From the NCBI GenBank assembly GCA_030737835.1, contig CM060848.1:12880323-12944322 (forward strand): DNA of 64,000 nt, in the 5' to 3' direction. The position numbers and the translations under genes were made by a program. The stretch comes from Acorus gramineus. Its lineage: Eukaryota; Streptophyta; Magnoliopsida; Acorales; Acoraceae. How positions within the stretch are numbered: position 1 is the first letter of the stretch; every line of letters starts with the position of its first letter. Below, piece after piece: positions 1 to 11,523 of the stretch. The notes below the pieces were generated by a model that was not told where the DNA came from, made no database searches, and saw nothing but the letters and a program-made list of their open reading frames with translations.

Positions 1-206
1 ATAATATATGAGCATATTTTAATAAAACAATCGGGTCTCGGGTCCAACGGGTCGAGGTGGACCCGGACCTGACCCGTTTGTTTGTTCGGGTCCGCCGGGT
101 CGGGTCCAACTCGGGTCGGGTCCAAATTGGGTCGGGTATATTACACGTGTAATCGGGTCCGGGTCGGGTCGGGTCCAGACCCGGACCCGACCCGTTGACA
201 GGCCTA
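1..206. repeat. GC-rich GGGTC-repeat element, right end of a hAT-like nonautonomous transposon
   Basis: From about position 30 the sequence is dense in short GGGTCGGGTCC and GGACCCGACCC words in both orientations, so it can fold on itself. It ends in TTGACAGGCCTA (195-206). The element at 32676-33192 has the same kind of end (TTGACAGGCTTA) and is bounded there by an 8-bp near-identical duplication, as expected for hAT elements. The left end here lies outside the window, so the target duplication cannot be checked. No coding capacity is seen. Confidence 0.5.
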
Positions 207-2299
207 GTTGACACCTACATGAATGTCAATAATTTGTATAATTAAACCACAATTAAAATAAAAATTACGTGTTACTCATTTATTGGATTGCCCCCCATGG
301 GTCTACGGGCCAGGCCCGCGGGCGGGCCTACCGGCTGGCCAGAACGGACCCACTTCGGGCAGGCCTACGGGCCGGTCTGGGCCTCAAAAGGGAGGCCCGA
401 GCCTGGCCCTCCCTAAAAACGGGCCCGGCTTTGGCCCTACGGGCCTGGGCCGGGTGAATCCGGCTTTCAGGCCGCGGGCTTTTTTATGACCCCTAATTGG
501 GCATGTCATTTTCCTTTTTCAACTTGCTTTATCATCCCCACACGTTAATTATCAATTTCTGAAAAGAATAATTGTTGACTTTCTTTCGAAGTACACGAAG
601 CCGGAACAAAACCGTGGGAAATTGACCCGGGCAGTTGTAAAGTGTTTCTGGACAGCCTCAACTTTACTGTCTAAAAATATCACGGTGTTGTCAACACGTT
701 TCAGCTGCTGACCGAACCAACCCATTGGACGGGTTCGGTTAAGACCCCCGGGTGACAAACGGTCTTTCAGGTCCTTTTTTTTTTAATCAATCACAATTAA
801 TTAAATATTTATCAAAATAATAAAAAAATGTATAAAACAAACTGAGATTCTCTACATAATATTTTCAACAAATTTTTTCTGTTTTTATAATGAGGTTTTA
901 TAATTTTATTCAACAGAAGGGCATGACACATTCTTGTTACGTTATTGTTGTTGGTGTTTTTGTGTACCATACGCCAATAAAAATTTTTGGAGTCCCACAA
1001 CAATGTTTTCGATAACGTTTTGAACTGTAAAATTTGAAGAACAACAATAATAATAATAATAATTATAATCATAATAATGTGGCGTTCAGGTGCGGACCCC
1101 CACAATCAAACAGTCTCTCTATTTTCTTTTAATTTTTGTGTTTTTTTTTAAATATAACATTTAACCAACCAAAATTGATAAAAAAAAAAGAAAAAGAAAA
1201 ACGATTTCACTAGAAAATTTTATACACAATTAATCAATGAGTACATACAATTGTATATATATTATTTTTAAAAAAAACACATAATTTAATAGATGAGATT
1301 TATTTTTAAAAAAAATATATATTGTGCCTAACATTTATCTATTATATATATAATAAAAAATTTAATTTGCTTCGCTCATCTAAATTATCTCATACGACTA
1401 TCTCAAAAAACATCCAATTCACATGTAGGAGTGGTAAACGAGCTGAACGAGCATATGTTCTAGCTCGGCTCATTTATAAAAGAGTCGAACTGAGTCGAGC
1501 CGAGCCAATCTCACAAGCCTAATATTCTTCTTCATTTTAAAATTTTTAAGGGTTTAAAACAAAATTTTAGCATAAATGAACCATGTTCATGATCAGTTTA
1601 AACAAGCATAACTTTGTATTGATTTAATGTTCTGATTTTACAAAGGAGTTGAGTCAAACTTCAACTAAATTTTTATAACACAAACGAGTCGAATTTGAAC
1701 ACAAAATAAAACTCGATCCAGATCCCAAACCTAACCAAGCTTTAAAAATTATTTAAGCTATATTCACATGATGCTATGACTGATTGATTTTGTTATGTTA
1801 AATATTAATTTTATATCACCTTTACAATATATATATTTAAATTTGTTATTATATATATTTTAAATTCTGAGTCCACCACTTGTCACGTAACTGGATCGAT
1901 CGAGTTAGATGACAAACAAAATTTGGAAAGCAACGCTTAGTTTAATAATTTTAAAATTTATAATAATGGAACAAGTCTCCCTATATATATATGTTTATAT
2001 ATTTTAATAATAACAAACAAACATAAAAAGATATGCAAAAACAACAACAACTAGAAACAGCCGAGAAACCGCACTGATGCGTTTCTTGGAAATTATACAT
2101 GTCCTATCCGACTGGGGCCCACCATTTTACTCGGTCCCTCATCCATATATAGAACCCGATCCCCTAATCGTTTTATCCACTCGTCAAGCTTTCCAATCAC
2201 AAGCTCTTCGTTTGAAACAAAAACGGAAGCTTATGAGGCTAGCTAGCTATAGCTTATAATTAATCATCAGCATCTCCCATCACAAAATAATATCAACTG
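207..2299. other. Intergenic region upstream of the Nudix gene
   Basis: No gene is supported. It holds a GC-rich GGGCC-word repeat at about 285-488, an AAT microsatellite near 1043-1075, and a degraded repeat at about 1427-1745 built from 'gagctgaacgagc' and 'gagtcgagccgag' words, typical of a nonautonomous transposon. The rest is AT-rich. The open frames here are short, low-complexity and lack coding character. The last 150 bases probably contain the core promoter and 5' UTR of the Nudix gene. Confidence 0.5.
2144..2153 (+). promoter_or_regulatory. Possible TATA box of the Nudix gene
   Basis: CATATATAGA lies about 155 bases upstream of the first in-frame ATG (2300). A start site 30 bases downstream would give a 5' UTR of about 120 bases, normal for a plant gene. 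The TATA-like word and its position are the only evidence; in AT-rich DNA such words are common. Confidence 0.35.
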
Positions 2300-3592
2300 A
2301 TGTATGCAATGGAGGAAATGGTTCCATTGAGTCCTCCAAAACAGAGACCCAACCAGCGTTACACAAACCAAGGCGGTCGCCGAATCGTCGGGTACTAATA
2401 TCCTCAACCGGGCTTTTTTTTTTTTTTTTTCAATCGTTTCTCCTTCTCTCAATTGGTGAATCAAACGCGCTTATTTTGTGTCTGATTGAATTTTTTTTTT
2501 TGAACAGATGCATCCCATACAGGTTTAAAACGTCCTGCAACAGCGAAACGGGCGAGAAAGGCGTTTCGGTCAACCAATTGGAGGTGCTTGTCATCAGTTC
2601 TCAAAATGGAGGTGCAATTCTCTTCCCAAAGGTAATCAATCATTCTCCAAATCATTATTTTTTTTATTTTTTACTGTGGCGTCTATTTTGGCTGTTTCAA
2701 GTCAACTAGTACTCGAGCATTGAAAGCGATAAAACCGTGTCGGTTTGAGTGTCCTTTGACACGGCTGAACAGTTGTTTTCATTGAACGTTTCGGGTCAAC
2801 ACAGAGATTCAACAACAAAAAAAAAAAAAAAACTTTGTTTCTTCTTTGGCCAGCTATAGAAGTTTCAATGCATTCCACACACGGCTTTATTGATTTTTTT
2901 TTTTTGTATTTGTACGGAAGCTGATCATTGTTTCACATTTAATTCGTTGTTCACAGGGTGGTTGGGAAGAGAGCGAGACCATGGAACAGGCCGTTTGCAG
3001 AGAGGCTGAGGAAGAAGCGGGCATTCGCGGAAATATTGAGGTCTGTGGGTGGTTTTTCAATGTTATATATGTATGTATATGTGCTTCACTGTGTTTGAAG
3101 TTTATACTGAAGTGTTTTTTTTTTATGGCTCTTGCAGGATAGGCTTGGGAAGTGGATATATGTTAGCAGAAGACACAAAGCAAATTATGAGGGGGTCATG
3201 TTCTCCTTCGTCGTGAAAGAGGAGCTCACTGAGTGGCTTGAGTGCAGTCGTGAGCGTCGATGGGTGTGTGTTCTGAATTCTTCATCAAATAATGATAATT
3301 TTACGCTCAGTTCATTTAACAGTCTCGCTCATATTTTCATTAAGATATATGAGAATATATTTGAGACTGTTAAAAAGAGTTTAAGTGTTTGTTCAACTGA
3401 TTTAGATGGTTATTTATATTGATCTTGTATTGACATGGTGAATGTGGATTGTATATATAGGTCTCGGTGGAAGAAGTGAAGAAAGGTTGCCCACATATCT
3501 GGATGACAGAAGCTTTGGATAAGTTGGTGGAAAAACTATTTGGCGGCCTTGAACACCGACCTCTTTCAGAGGTGGACAGTAGAGTAAACTAA
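2300..3592 (+). CDS. Nudix hydrolase, DIPP-like (NUDT4/12/13/17/18/21 type)
   Basis: Five exons join in frame with GT-AG introns: 2300-2391, 2508-2631, 2957-3040, 3138-3263, 3461-3592, giving 185 residues. The first exon has in-frame ATGs at 2300, 2309 and 2318; I use the first. The Nudix box is complete at residues 73-95 (GGWEESETMEQAVCREAEEE, then AGI), matching G-x5-E-x7-REUxEExGU with all metal-binding glutamates. A GCIPYR core motif precedes it at the exon 1/2 junction and an LGKW strand follows, as in the plant NUDT4/12/13/17/18/21 subgroup. Members of that group cleave diphosphoinositol polyphosphates or diadenosine polyphosphates; which substrate this one uses cannot be read from the sequence. 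Length is normal for the family. The C-terminus is short and polar, and the stop codon is also the target duplication of a MITE. Confidence 0.93.
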
Positions 3593-3807
3593 GGGCCCAT
3601 TTGGCAGAGTGTTATGATTGCGGTGGAGCTGGTGTCAGCCGACGGACGTGACCGCGGAGACAAATAATATTTCCGTGTTCGCATTGATTAGACAAAAAAA
3701 CATATGTGGTATATGTTTTAGCTCCGCCTCCACAAAACACCGCTTCGCCCACCACCGGGTTCCCCCATCCCCGTGTCCGCGCGCCCACCTCAAACACAAA
3801 CGGGCCC
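3593..3807. mobile_element. PIF/Harbinger (Tourist-like) MITE at the Nudix stop codon
   Basis: A 215-bp element with imperfect terminal inverted repeats: left GGGCCCATTTGGCAGAG, right end (reverse complement) GGGCCCGTTTGTGTTTG. It is flanked by TAA at 3590-3592 and 3808-3810, the 3-bp target duplication typical of PIF/Harbinger. No coding capacity. The interior is GC-rich. The left TAA is the stop codon of the Nudix gene, so the 3' UTR of that gene now begins with the MITE. Confidence 0.8.
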
Positions 3808-3810
3808 TAA

Positions 3811-6800
3811 ATGGAGAAGAAGTTAGACATGAATTTTGTTTAACATGTTTTTAACATGTTCTTGACATTGTATATACTCACATGAAAAAGAGAAAAAAAG
3901 TTGCTAATGGAGGAAAGGAAAAACAGTGAGATCGATGTAGAATCCAATTCCATTTATTCTTTGAGTAATTGATATTCTTTTGGGCCCTCTGTATGTGTGT
4001 ATAGATGAATGGCTTGCTTCATGCATGCATAGCAGAATCTCAGTGAAATGCATTGTTCAGTGTGTACAATTTGGCATGAACCGAATAATTAATAAAAAAA
4101 AAACACCCTTTTATCACATCCTACCACCTTTTGTAGGTTCTTTTAAACCTAAAAGATATTTTTTCTTTTTTCCAGTAAACTTTAAACATTTTTATTTCAA
4201 AATAGCTTTTAAAATAGACCATGTCCGTTAAAAAGCTTATTTTTAAGTTTAAATATTTTTTAAGTAAATTTGAAGATTTCAATCCACTACCCCTTGGTTG
4301 AAAATTTTCTTTTCAACCAGTGAGATACAAGTTCAAGCGCCAAAAATCTTATTTCTGATCCTCTTCTTGGAGCTAGTGTATCTGATTGGATTGGTGAGTC
4401 GATTTGATGCTCCACTCAATCATTGGTATAGGTCTCATTCTCCAAGTGATTGGGATCCCCGCCAACTCCAATGCTTAGATCATAACACGAATATGTGCCA
4501 GGCATATATAGTCGAATGAGTTCAAAATTAAATGCCTTTAGTATATTCCTCCTTTTAATTCAAATCTTAGAAAGTGTTTAGATTTGCATTTGAACTTTCT
4601 CTGGATGGGTACTTTTTCTTTAGTAAAGGGACCTGGATTCGAATTTTGTATAAAATGAAAACTTTCTCAAAAAAAAAACAAACAACTAAAATAAAATTAC
4701 GAGGCAATTCCATGGGATGAACTATTGACCCATGTTGATTCTGGATCACAAATCTCGTCAAAATACTAAGTTTTTGATGCAACACAAGGACATGCAGGTT
4801 TTGTAAGTTGCTCCACTTGTGCATATATTCTCCACCAATGCTCTCATATATATGAGTCACCATCATTTGACATATGCAAATTCATCCAAACCCAATTCTA
4901 AGCCTATCATATGCTTTCACGGGATAAACTACTCTCCTACAATTAGACAGTCGTACCTTATTAAAGCTCCAACAAAGATATCAAAATCTCTACACAAGGT
5001 AGGATATATAACCGAAACACAGATATGTTAACCTAAGATTGAACAAGGGTAAGACATACCCATACTCCAACAGGACTTTCTAAGCTCCATCAAGATATCC
5101 TTAACCATAGTTTCAAAATGAAATACCAAACTAAACATTATAGATTAGCAAAACCTATGCTCATTAAGATAACCTAACAAAGGCTCCACAAATATAAGCT
5201 TAAAACTTAAACTCTACTGTTAGCTAAGCTTAAGTTTGCATGACATCAGAACCTAAGCTCTGATAATATCTGTTACGCCTCCAGAAATTAATTCACATCA
5301 TTAGTAAGGAGAGTTTTTGGTGTGCTACCTTAAACCTCAAGTTTTAGAGTTCTTATCATTTGTCCAAATACTCTCTGTAACTCCTTTTATTTGGTCGGAT
5401 CCGGGTTAGACCCGACCTACTTACATGCCTAATCCCATCTATATAACCATCAATTTTGAATTTTAAGATTAGCATCCAAACTAATTTCGAAATATCAATA
5501 CTATAATTGAATTTATGATTAATGAATTTTAGATATAATTAAATCTCTTGGTGACTCCACCACCACCACCACCGAACTTCCTCTTGATAGGATGGGAGAG
5601 GTACCTCCTCTTTAGTGAGGGGACTTGGATTCGAGTCATGCTGCCTGCTGATAGGGGAAGATTTGATCAAGGAAAAAAAAATACACTTAATTTATTTCCG
5701 TTGGACCTGGACAAACAAGCAGAGGTAGCATTCTCAACTCGACCATAAAGCCAGCAACGGGGGTCCCTCCGATATAAAAAAAAATAAAAAATAAATAATA
5801 AAAAAACTCTTGGTGACTCTGCATTGATAACCAGATCGTCCAGACAACCATATCCACATCCGGACAGTATGCTCCAAAAATACAATTATATAGGTTGTTA
5901 TAGTTAAGGTTCAAATGAACCAATCAAGATGAGCACAAACCAAGTTAGTGTATTAAGTTTTGAAAACACTATGGTTAGTTTTTCAATGGAAAACATTTTC
6001 AAAATATCTTAATAATATTTTCAAAAAATATTTTGGTTTACTTATATAAAAGCCCTTTGTAGTTGGATATTAGTCATTCTATCATCTTAAATGAGTGAAG
6101 TTTATTTTTTTCTATCTCAGAATACTATACCCATCAAACATGTGGGCTTAAAAATGTAATTTGAATAATAGAGGGATTGATAACTAATTTGTATTGTGTA
6201 AATGGACCTTAAAAAAAAAAACCATAATGTTGAAGTAGCTTATGTTCGAGCCATGCTGAGAATTTGCATTGCAGCTAGCATCAACTTTGGAGTTTTTCCC
6301 CCTCTTTTCCTTTTACATCAATTATATTGATTTATAGAATGACTTGCATCATATTCAATAATGTACCATAGAACTTGCAAGGAAAAGAAACTTCAGAAAA
6401 GAAACTAGCATTATATGAAGCTAGCATCAACTATGGAGTTTTTCTTTTCCTTCTTTTCCTTTCACATCTATTAATGACTTATAGAATGACTTGCATCACA
6501 TATTCAATGTACCATAGAAAAGAAACTCCTGAAACACCTCTGAGTTGGTGGGTAAAAAAAGAAAAACAAAGAAAAATCAAAGTTAAGGCACTTTGTTATC
6601 CATAGAAAACAACGCACCAACCTTAAAAGATGAGAAAAACAAGAACAAGAGTAGGTTTAAGTATCCGTCTGTAGTTGCAGATGACATGATATACACAATC
6701 ACTTCTCCTTCTTTGTGTAACTTTTAGACAACCATATAAGACCATTAATTCTATTCTACCGCACGTGGATTCTTTTTGACTGTTCTGCATGTTGTTCTAA

Positions 6801-8907
6801 TGGTGTAGTCTACTGTTAGTGGGATCTCCACTTCATCATCTCTCAATTCTCCTCGTATAAACAAATCGTTTCATACTGTCTCATTGTGATCGTCTGGATG
6901 CCATTAACAGAGACCACATGCAATAGACGAGAACAAACGCAGTTCATGCCTTCTCAAACAGTTGAACACGAAATAGTTGACCAAACAAGGCATGTATGTG
7001 AAACAAATTAAATAGGATATGGTTGGTGTTCATACTGCATATATATTCTCTTTATCAACCACTGAGAGATATGGGTCTCACCCAAGAATGTGTCAATTTA
7101 TGAAATAGTGGGCGTAGTTGAGAAGACCTGAATTGGGTGTTAAAAAAAATGTGATTTCTGAAAAGCCAAAGCAGTCCAAACTCTTTATTTTTAAACCCAA
7201 GAGGATCACGTATCTATATGTATTATTCATTCAATAAACCAAATGCGTAGAGTTCCATGCAATGACGTGCGCTGTTTCAATTTACACGTGACGTAAGTTT
7301 CGCTTAATTAAATGCTATACGTAGACAACCCTTAAAAAAACGATTTATACAAACAATGCATCTCAATTAAAATCCAAACTCTTCAACCAAGATTATATTG
7401 GTCCTCTAAAAAAAATAAAAATAAAGATGTGTTCACACTTGAATACTGTCATGAATGACGTTTTTTTTTTCAAAGCACGTGGCTTCACAAAAACCAAATA
7501 TTTTCGAAGTACTGTAGAGTGTGTTATAATGTGACAGAAAGAAATTTATATTTGAGTTCTCCAAAACCACTCTTATATTATATTCGTGTCCTAAATGTGG
7601 GATGGGACTGATGGGCTATTGATTTATCTTATTTAATAGAGTTAAAGACATTTAAGTTCCTACAAACATGAAAAAATCCATATAAGTCCCTACTAAAATT
7701 AGGACAGACGTACGAGTCTCTGAAAACTCAGAAAAATCCAATTATCATCCCTGAATTAAATTTCCATCCAAACTTAACGGAATATTCACAGAATATTCTG
7801 TCACATATAATTGTGTTGACATTGAAGTCCTTATAAACAGTCATAAAGACAAATTAGTCCCTGCAAAAGATAAAATTTAATGAAAAATTCAGTCTTGGTG
7901 GATTATCTTACTTATAAATCCGAACTTGTCACCACACATGAAAACTTAAATTTTTTTAATTTTTTTAAATAATAATACTGATTTATATATGTATATATTT
8001 TATTTTTCCATAATAATATGCATTTCATTATATGACAATATACTTTATAAAACTGAACTGCAGACAGGCTGCACACGTGACTAGATATATCTAACCCTTT
8101 GTGCAGCTACATTAGTGGTTCATGCCATTTTTCTATTGTAAAAATTATATACTCTTCTATTGAACTACATACGGTTAAATAAAATATAAACTGTGATACA
8201 ATAATGCTTTTTTTTTTTTAAATGAAAAAAAAAATTTACTCCATATGCTATGGTAAAATCCCATGCACTGATAGCATAGTGTATAAGACTGTAAAACTTG
8301 CTGCAAAAGTGTATCACTGTCATCATTTTGTTATAAGTGTCATTTTGTTATGAGTGCTGTTACACTCAGTTTTTTTTTTCAGTCACATTCACCAACCAAA
8401 ACTCAAACCTCACATGTTTTCATTTTTTTTTAAATAGTAAGCATCATCTAATGAGGTATATGCTTTGATAAAAAGTATATATAGCTCTATTTTCGAGTTC
8501 AATAAACTCATTTTTAATAAATGTAAACAAATATTTAATGTGGTATATACAACATCTAATGAGATATATGATTCAGTGGATTTCTAACGTGGTAAATAAG
8601 ACTGTTTTAAACTGAGAAAAAACTAAGAGTACCAGCACTCCTTTTGTTATACGGTATACAAGTGCACATCCCTTGATCTTGGGCCTTTCATTTAAGCCCA
8701 ATCCACAAATCAGGAGGTAACTCGATCGGAACTAGGCGATTATAGTGGGATTAATCAATGTACAAAAAAATCCATACAATGACTCTCCTATTCATCTTGA
8801 ACTGATTTGAGTGGTCTGTGACATTGGCTGAGATTCTCCAACTCATTTGTAGAAGCACTATAACATCATTCAACTTCTTTGATCCATACAGTGTCGCTAC
8901 AAACTTA
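3811..8907. other. Gene-free spacer with degraded repeats
   Basis: No gene is supported. Two related stretches (about 4600-4650 and 5590-5645) share 'tttagt(a/g)agggac(c/t)tggattcga' and look like dispersed short repeats, possibly tRNA-derived because GGATTCGA resembles an RNA polymerase III B box. Segments near 7640-7900 contain repeated 'agtcccta' and 'agtccctg' words, also seen near 12290-12470, as in degraded nonautonomous transposons. Around 8430-8600 a repeat with 'ctaatgaggtata' words recurs near 43580. The rest is AT-rich without recognisable structure. Confidence 0.4.
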
Positions 8908-9139
8908 GGGTCCGTTTGAAAACACGTATGAAAAATAAGATTTTGAATAAACGGCTTAAATAGATTGATTCCTGGAAAACGGATTTTTTTTCGTTTTTTA
9001 AAAATTAACTTTTTTACACTAAAAACTGAAAGTAACTTTTTAATTAAGTTAGTTTTTTAGAAAGCGTTTGACAACATTTTTTAACTGTCTGTTTAATTAA
9101 AAACTGAATCACTTTAATTAAGCGATACCAAAAGTGGCC
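8908..9139. mobile_element. Harbinger-type MITE
   Basis: A 232-bp segment beginning GGGTCCGTTTGAAAAC and ending CCAAAAGTGGCC, a degenerate inverted pair, with TTA on both sides (8905-8907 and 9140-9142). The TWA duplication and GGGTCCGTTTG-type end fit PIF/Harbinger MITEs. The interior is AT-rich and noncoding. Confidence 0.55.
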
Positions 9140-9467
9140 TTAGTAAATTTCATGACAGTAAGACTACAAAATGGATGATTAAGACTCATGAATCATTGAT
9201 ACACAATGCACCATGGCTGTCAATCGACTAAATATAGCTTATCTGCGCAAATGGTTTTAACTAACTTCAATGTCAGATAATTAATATGCCGGATCACCAT
9301 CATGAACTATGGCTAGACAATCTTGATTTCTTCAACAAACTCAAATTATATACACAGTTTTGATTGACAGCAGTTATGACTAGGATGACTGTCGATCCTT
9401 TGTTGGCTAGATTACCCTGATTATGTCCTTTAAGGCTTCAACCAGCCCAATTCACACATAATGTTTA

Positions 9468-9696
9468 GGCCCCGTTTGGATGTGCGGAAGAGAATCATGG
9501 AGTTTAAACTCCGCATTGGAGAAGTATTGTGTTGGCCACGTCTGGAAACACAAAAAAAAAAAAAAAAAATGGAACAAGCATTAATGGTTGGTGTGAAATG
9601 ATGTCGATGCACAAGCTGAGAAAACCTGTTTGAATCCACAATGACGTTTCACCAAACTTTTCCATAGCAGAGTCAGCCCCACCGCATATCCAAACC
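9468..9696. mobile_element. Harbinger-type MITE downstream of the PPR gene
   Basis: The left end GGCCCCGTTTGGATGTGCGG follows TTA (9465-9467). The right end, reverse-complemented, reads GGTTTGGATATGCGG and is followed by TTA (9697-9699). The shared GTTTGGAT(G/A)TGCGG block has one mismatch. Size 229 bp, noncoding. It lies about 115 bp beyond the stop codon of the PPR gene and so may lie in that gene's 3' UTR. Confidence 0.55.
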
Positions 9697-9810
9697 TTAA
9701 ATAGTCTCGAATTTAACAACACGGCGTTGATCATTGATGGTTGAAGCATTGTGTCAAGAAAAGGATAAACTAGTAAAAATTCCAAATCATGAATGAGAAT
9801 GAAACACATG

Positions 9811-11523
9811 TTAGCAAAGAAGAACAGCTTTTTCCCTCTGCAAGAAGGAATCCATTTGACTGGCTTTGACACTAGCATTTACAGCTTCAAGGCTCTCCAA
9901 AAGTGCATAAATCTGGTCTGATTTTGGATGAGACACATCAGCCTTGTGGAAGGTATGCACCATGTCTCCAATCTCAATCCAACTAAATCCAGTTTTCTTC
10001 TTCAACCCTCTATCTCTTATCCTCGTCCTCAACCTTGCCACATCCCTCCACCTACCATTACCAGCATATATATCCAACATAACAACATGATATCCAGCTT
10101 CAGCACTAACATTTTCAGGGCTAGCTATGTGTTCCTCCATCAGCATTGCAAGCTTCGAATTTGAATGTGTCCTACATGAGCTTAAAAAAGCCCCCCAAAC
10201 ATCTTCCATGGGCCTCGCAGGCATTCCCCGTATGATCTCATAAGCTTCTTCCAACCTCCCTGCTCGCGCAAGCAAATCAACCACACAAGCATAGTGTTCA
10301 TGGCAAGCGACAATTCCATACTCGATAACCATGTAACAGAATATCCGGTATCCTTCATCCACCTCCCCCGCGTGACTGCAAGCAGAGAGGACAGAAGTGA
10401 AGGTGATTTCATTTGGTCTCACACCCGAATCACACATACTATCAAAGAGTCCTAGAGCATCTGTGCATCGTCCATGGATAGCGTGCCCAACAATGATGGA
10501 GTTCCACAACCCAGTGTCCTTCACTTCAACCTGAGCGAACAATCTAATAGCGGAATCCAAATTCCCACACTTGGCGTACATGTCTACAAGAGCACTCGCC
10601 ACGAACAAATCAGAATCAAAACACATCCTGATCGAATAAGCATGAGCCTCTTTGCCCGGTTTCAGAATTGCAGATTCTGAAAACGCGGGCAGGATTGAAC
10701 ACACGCAAACATTGTCAGGACGCACGCCTTCCAACTGCATCTGATGCAACATGTACAACATGTCTGACACAAGCCCCATGCGAGCGAACCCCACCATCAA
10801 AGTGTTCCAAGTCACGGACGTCGCTTTAACGCCCGCAGCTCTCATTTCCGCAAACAGGATCAACGCCTCTTCGGAGTCCCGCAATCTCAAACACCCATCA
10901 ATCATAGCCGTCCAAACAAAGGCATCTTTCACTGAAACCGCATCGAACACCTTCCACGCATCATCGGTCCGATCGCACTTCAAGTAGAGATCAATCAGAC
11001 CAGCCACCAAATGCAAATCCGAGTGGAACCCATTCACCAAAACATGAAGGTGGACGATCTTCCCATACAATAATTCTCTCATAGCGACACAAGACTTGAT
11101 TGCAATGCTAAGCGTGATCGGGTCGGGCGGGACTAAATCGACGTACAACATGTTGGAGAACATTTGGAGTACGGTTTTGAATCTGCCCACATCAATGTAA
11201 GCCTTCAACATGTTGTTGAAGGCATGGACGGTTCTCTTCGGCAAAGAATCGAATAGCTTGCGCGCTGTTGCGAGACCGGAGAGACGGGCGTAGGAGACAA
11301 TGAGTCGACACGCTAACACGGATTTGGAGGAGAACCCATTGGTGAGGACGAGGGAGTGGACCTTGTAGAGGTCGGAGAGGGTCTGCGGTTGATCGAGAGC
11401 TTTGAAGATTTGAAGGTACGCGGAGGATTCGGAGAGGGTGGAGTTTGAGCTCTGGGAGAAGTGTTTGGTGGTTTTTGGTCGCTGGTTCAAGCATGGGAGG
11501 AGGCGCAGTGCGGCTCTTTTCAT
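9811..11523 (-). CDS. PLS-class pentatricopeptide repeat protein, E subclass
   Basis: An uninterrupted 570-residue frame. The N-terminus (about 1-40) is rich in Arg, Ser and Leu, as in an organelle transit peptide. From about residue 55 to 475 there are PPR units of alternating P, L and S type, for example the L-type 'VASALVDMYAKCGNLDSA' and the S-type 'DAFVWTAMIDGCLRLRDSEE'. An E1/E2 region follows at about 478-550 (GYHVVMLDIYAGNGRW, then KKKTGFSWIEIG and SHPKSDQIYALLESL). There is no DYW deaminase domain; the protein ends about 25 residues after E2. By family knowledge such proteins bind organellar transcripts, usually for C-to-U editing with a partner supplying the deaminase. The target is unknown. 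The single exon is normal for this family. Confidence 0.92.
   Translation of the reverse strand: MKRAALRLLPCLNQRPKTTKHFSQSSNSTLSESSAYLQIFKALDQPQTLSDLYKVHSLVLTNGFSSKSVLACRLIVSYARLSGLATARKLFDSLPKRTVHAFNNMLKAYIDVGRFKTVLQMFSNMLYVDLVPPDPITLSIAIKSCVAMRELLYGKIVHLHVLVNGFHSDLHLVAGLIDLYLKCDRTDDAWKVFDAVSVKDAFVWTAMIDGCLRLRDSEEALILFAEMRAAGVKATSVTWNTLMVGFARMGLVSDMLYMLHQMQLEGVRPDNVCVCSILPAFSESAILKPGKEAHAYSIRMCFDSDLFVASALVDMYAKCGNLDSAIRLFAQVEVKDTGLWNSIIVGHAIHGRCTDALGLFDSMCDSGVRPNEITFTSVLSACSHAGEVDEGYRIFCYMVIEYGIVACHEHYACVVDLLARAGRLEEAYEIIRGMPARPMEDVWGAFLSSCRTHSNSKLAMLMEEHIASPENVSAEAGYHVVMLDIYAGNGRWRDVARLRTRIRDRGLKKKTGFSWIEIGDMVHTFHKADVSHPKSDQIYALLESLEAVNASVKASQMDSFLQREKAVLLC

Noticed and set aside
269..489. 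Two overlapping forward open frames
   Set aside because: They lie in a GC-rich GGGCC repeat, and absence of stop codons there is due to base composition.
812..1105. 97-codon reverse frame
   Set aside because: Ile-rich translation of an AAT microsatellite and AT-rich flank.
9504..9878. 124-codon reverse frame overlapping the PPR 3' end
   Set aside because: It runs through a MITE and a poly-A/T tract and has no protein character.
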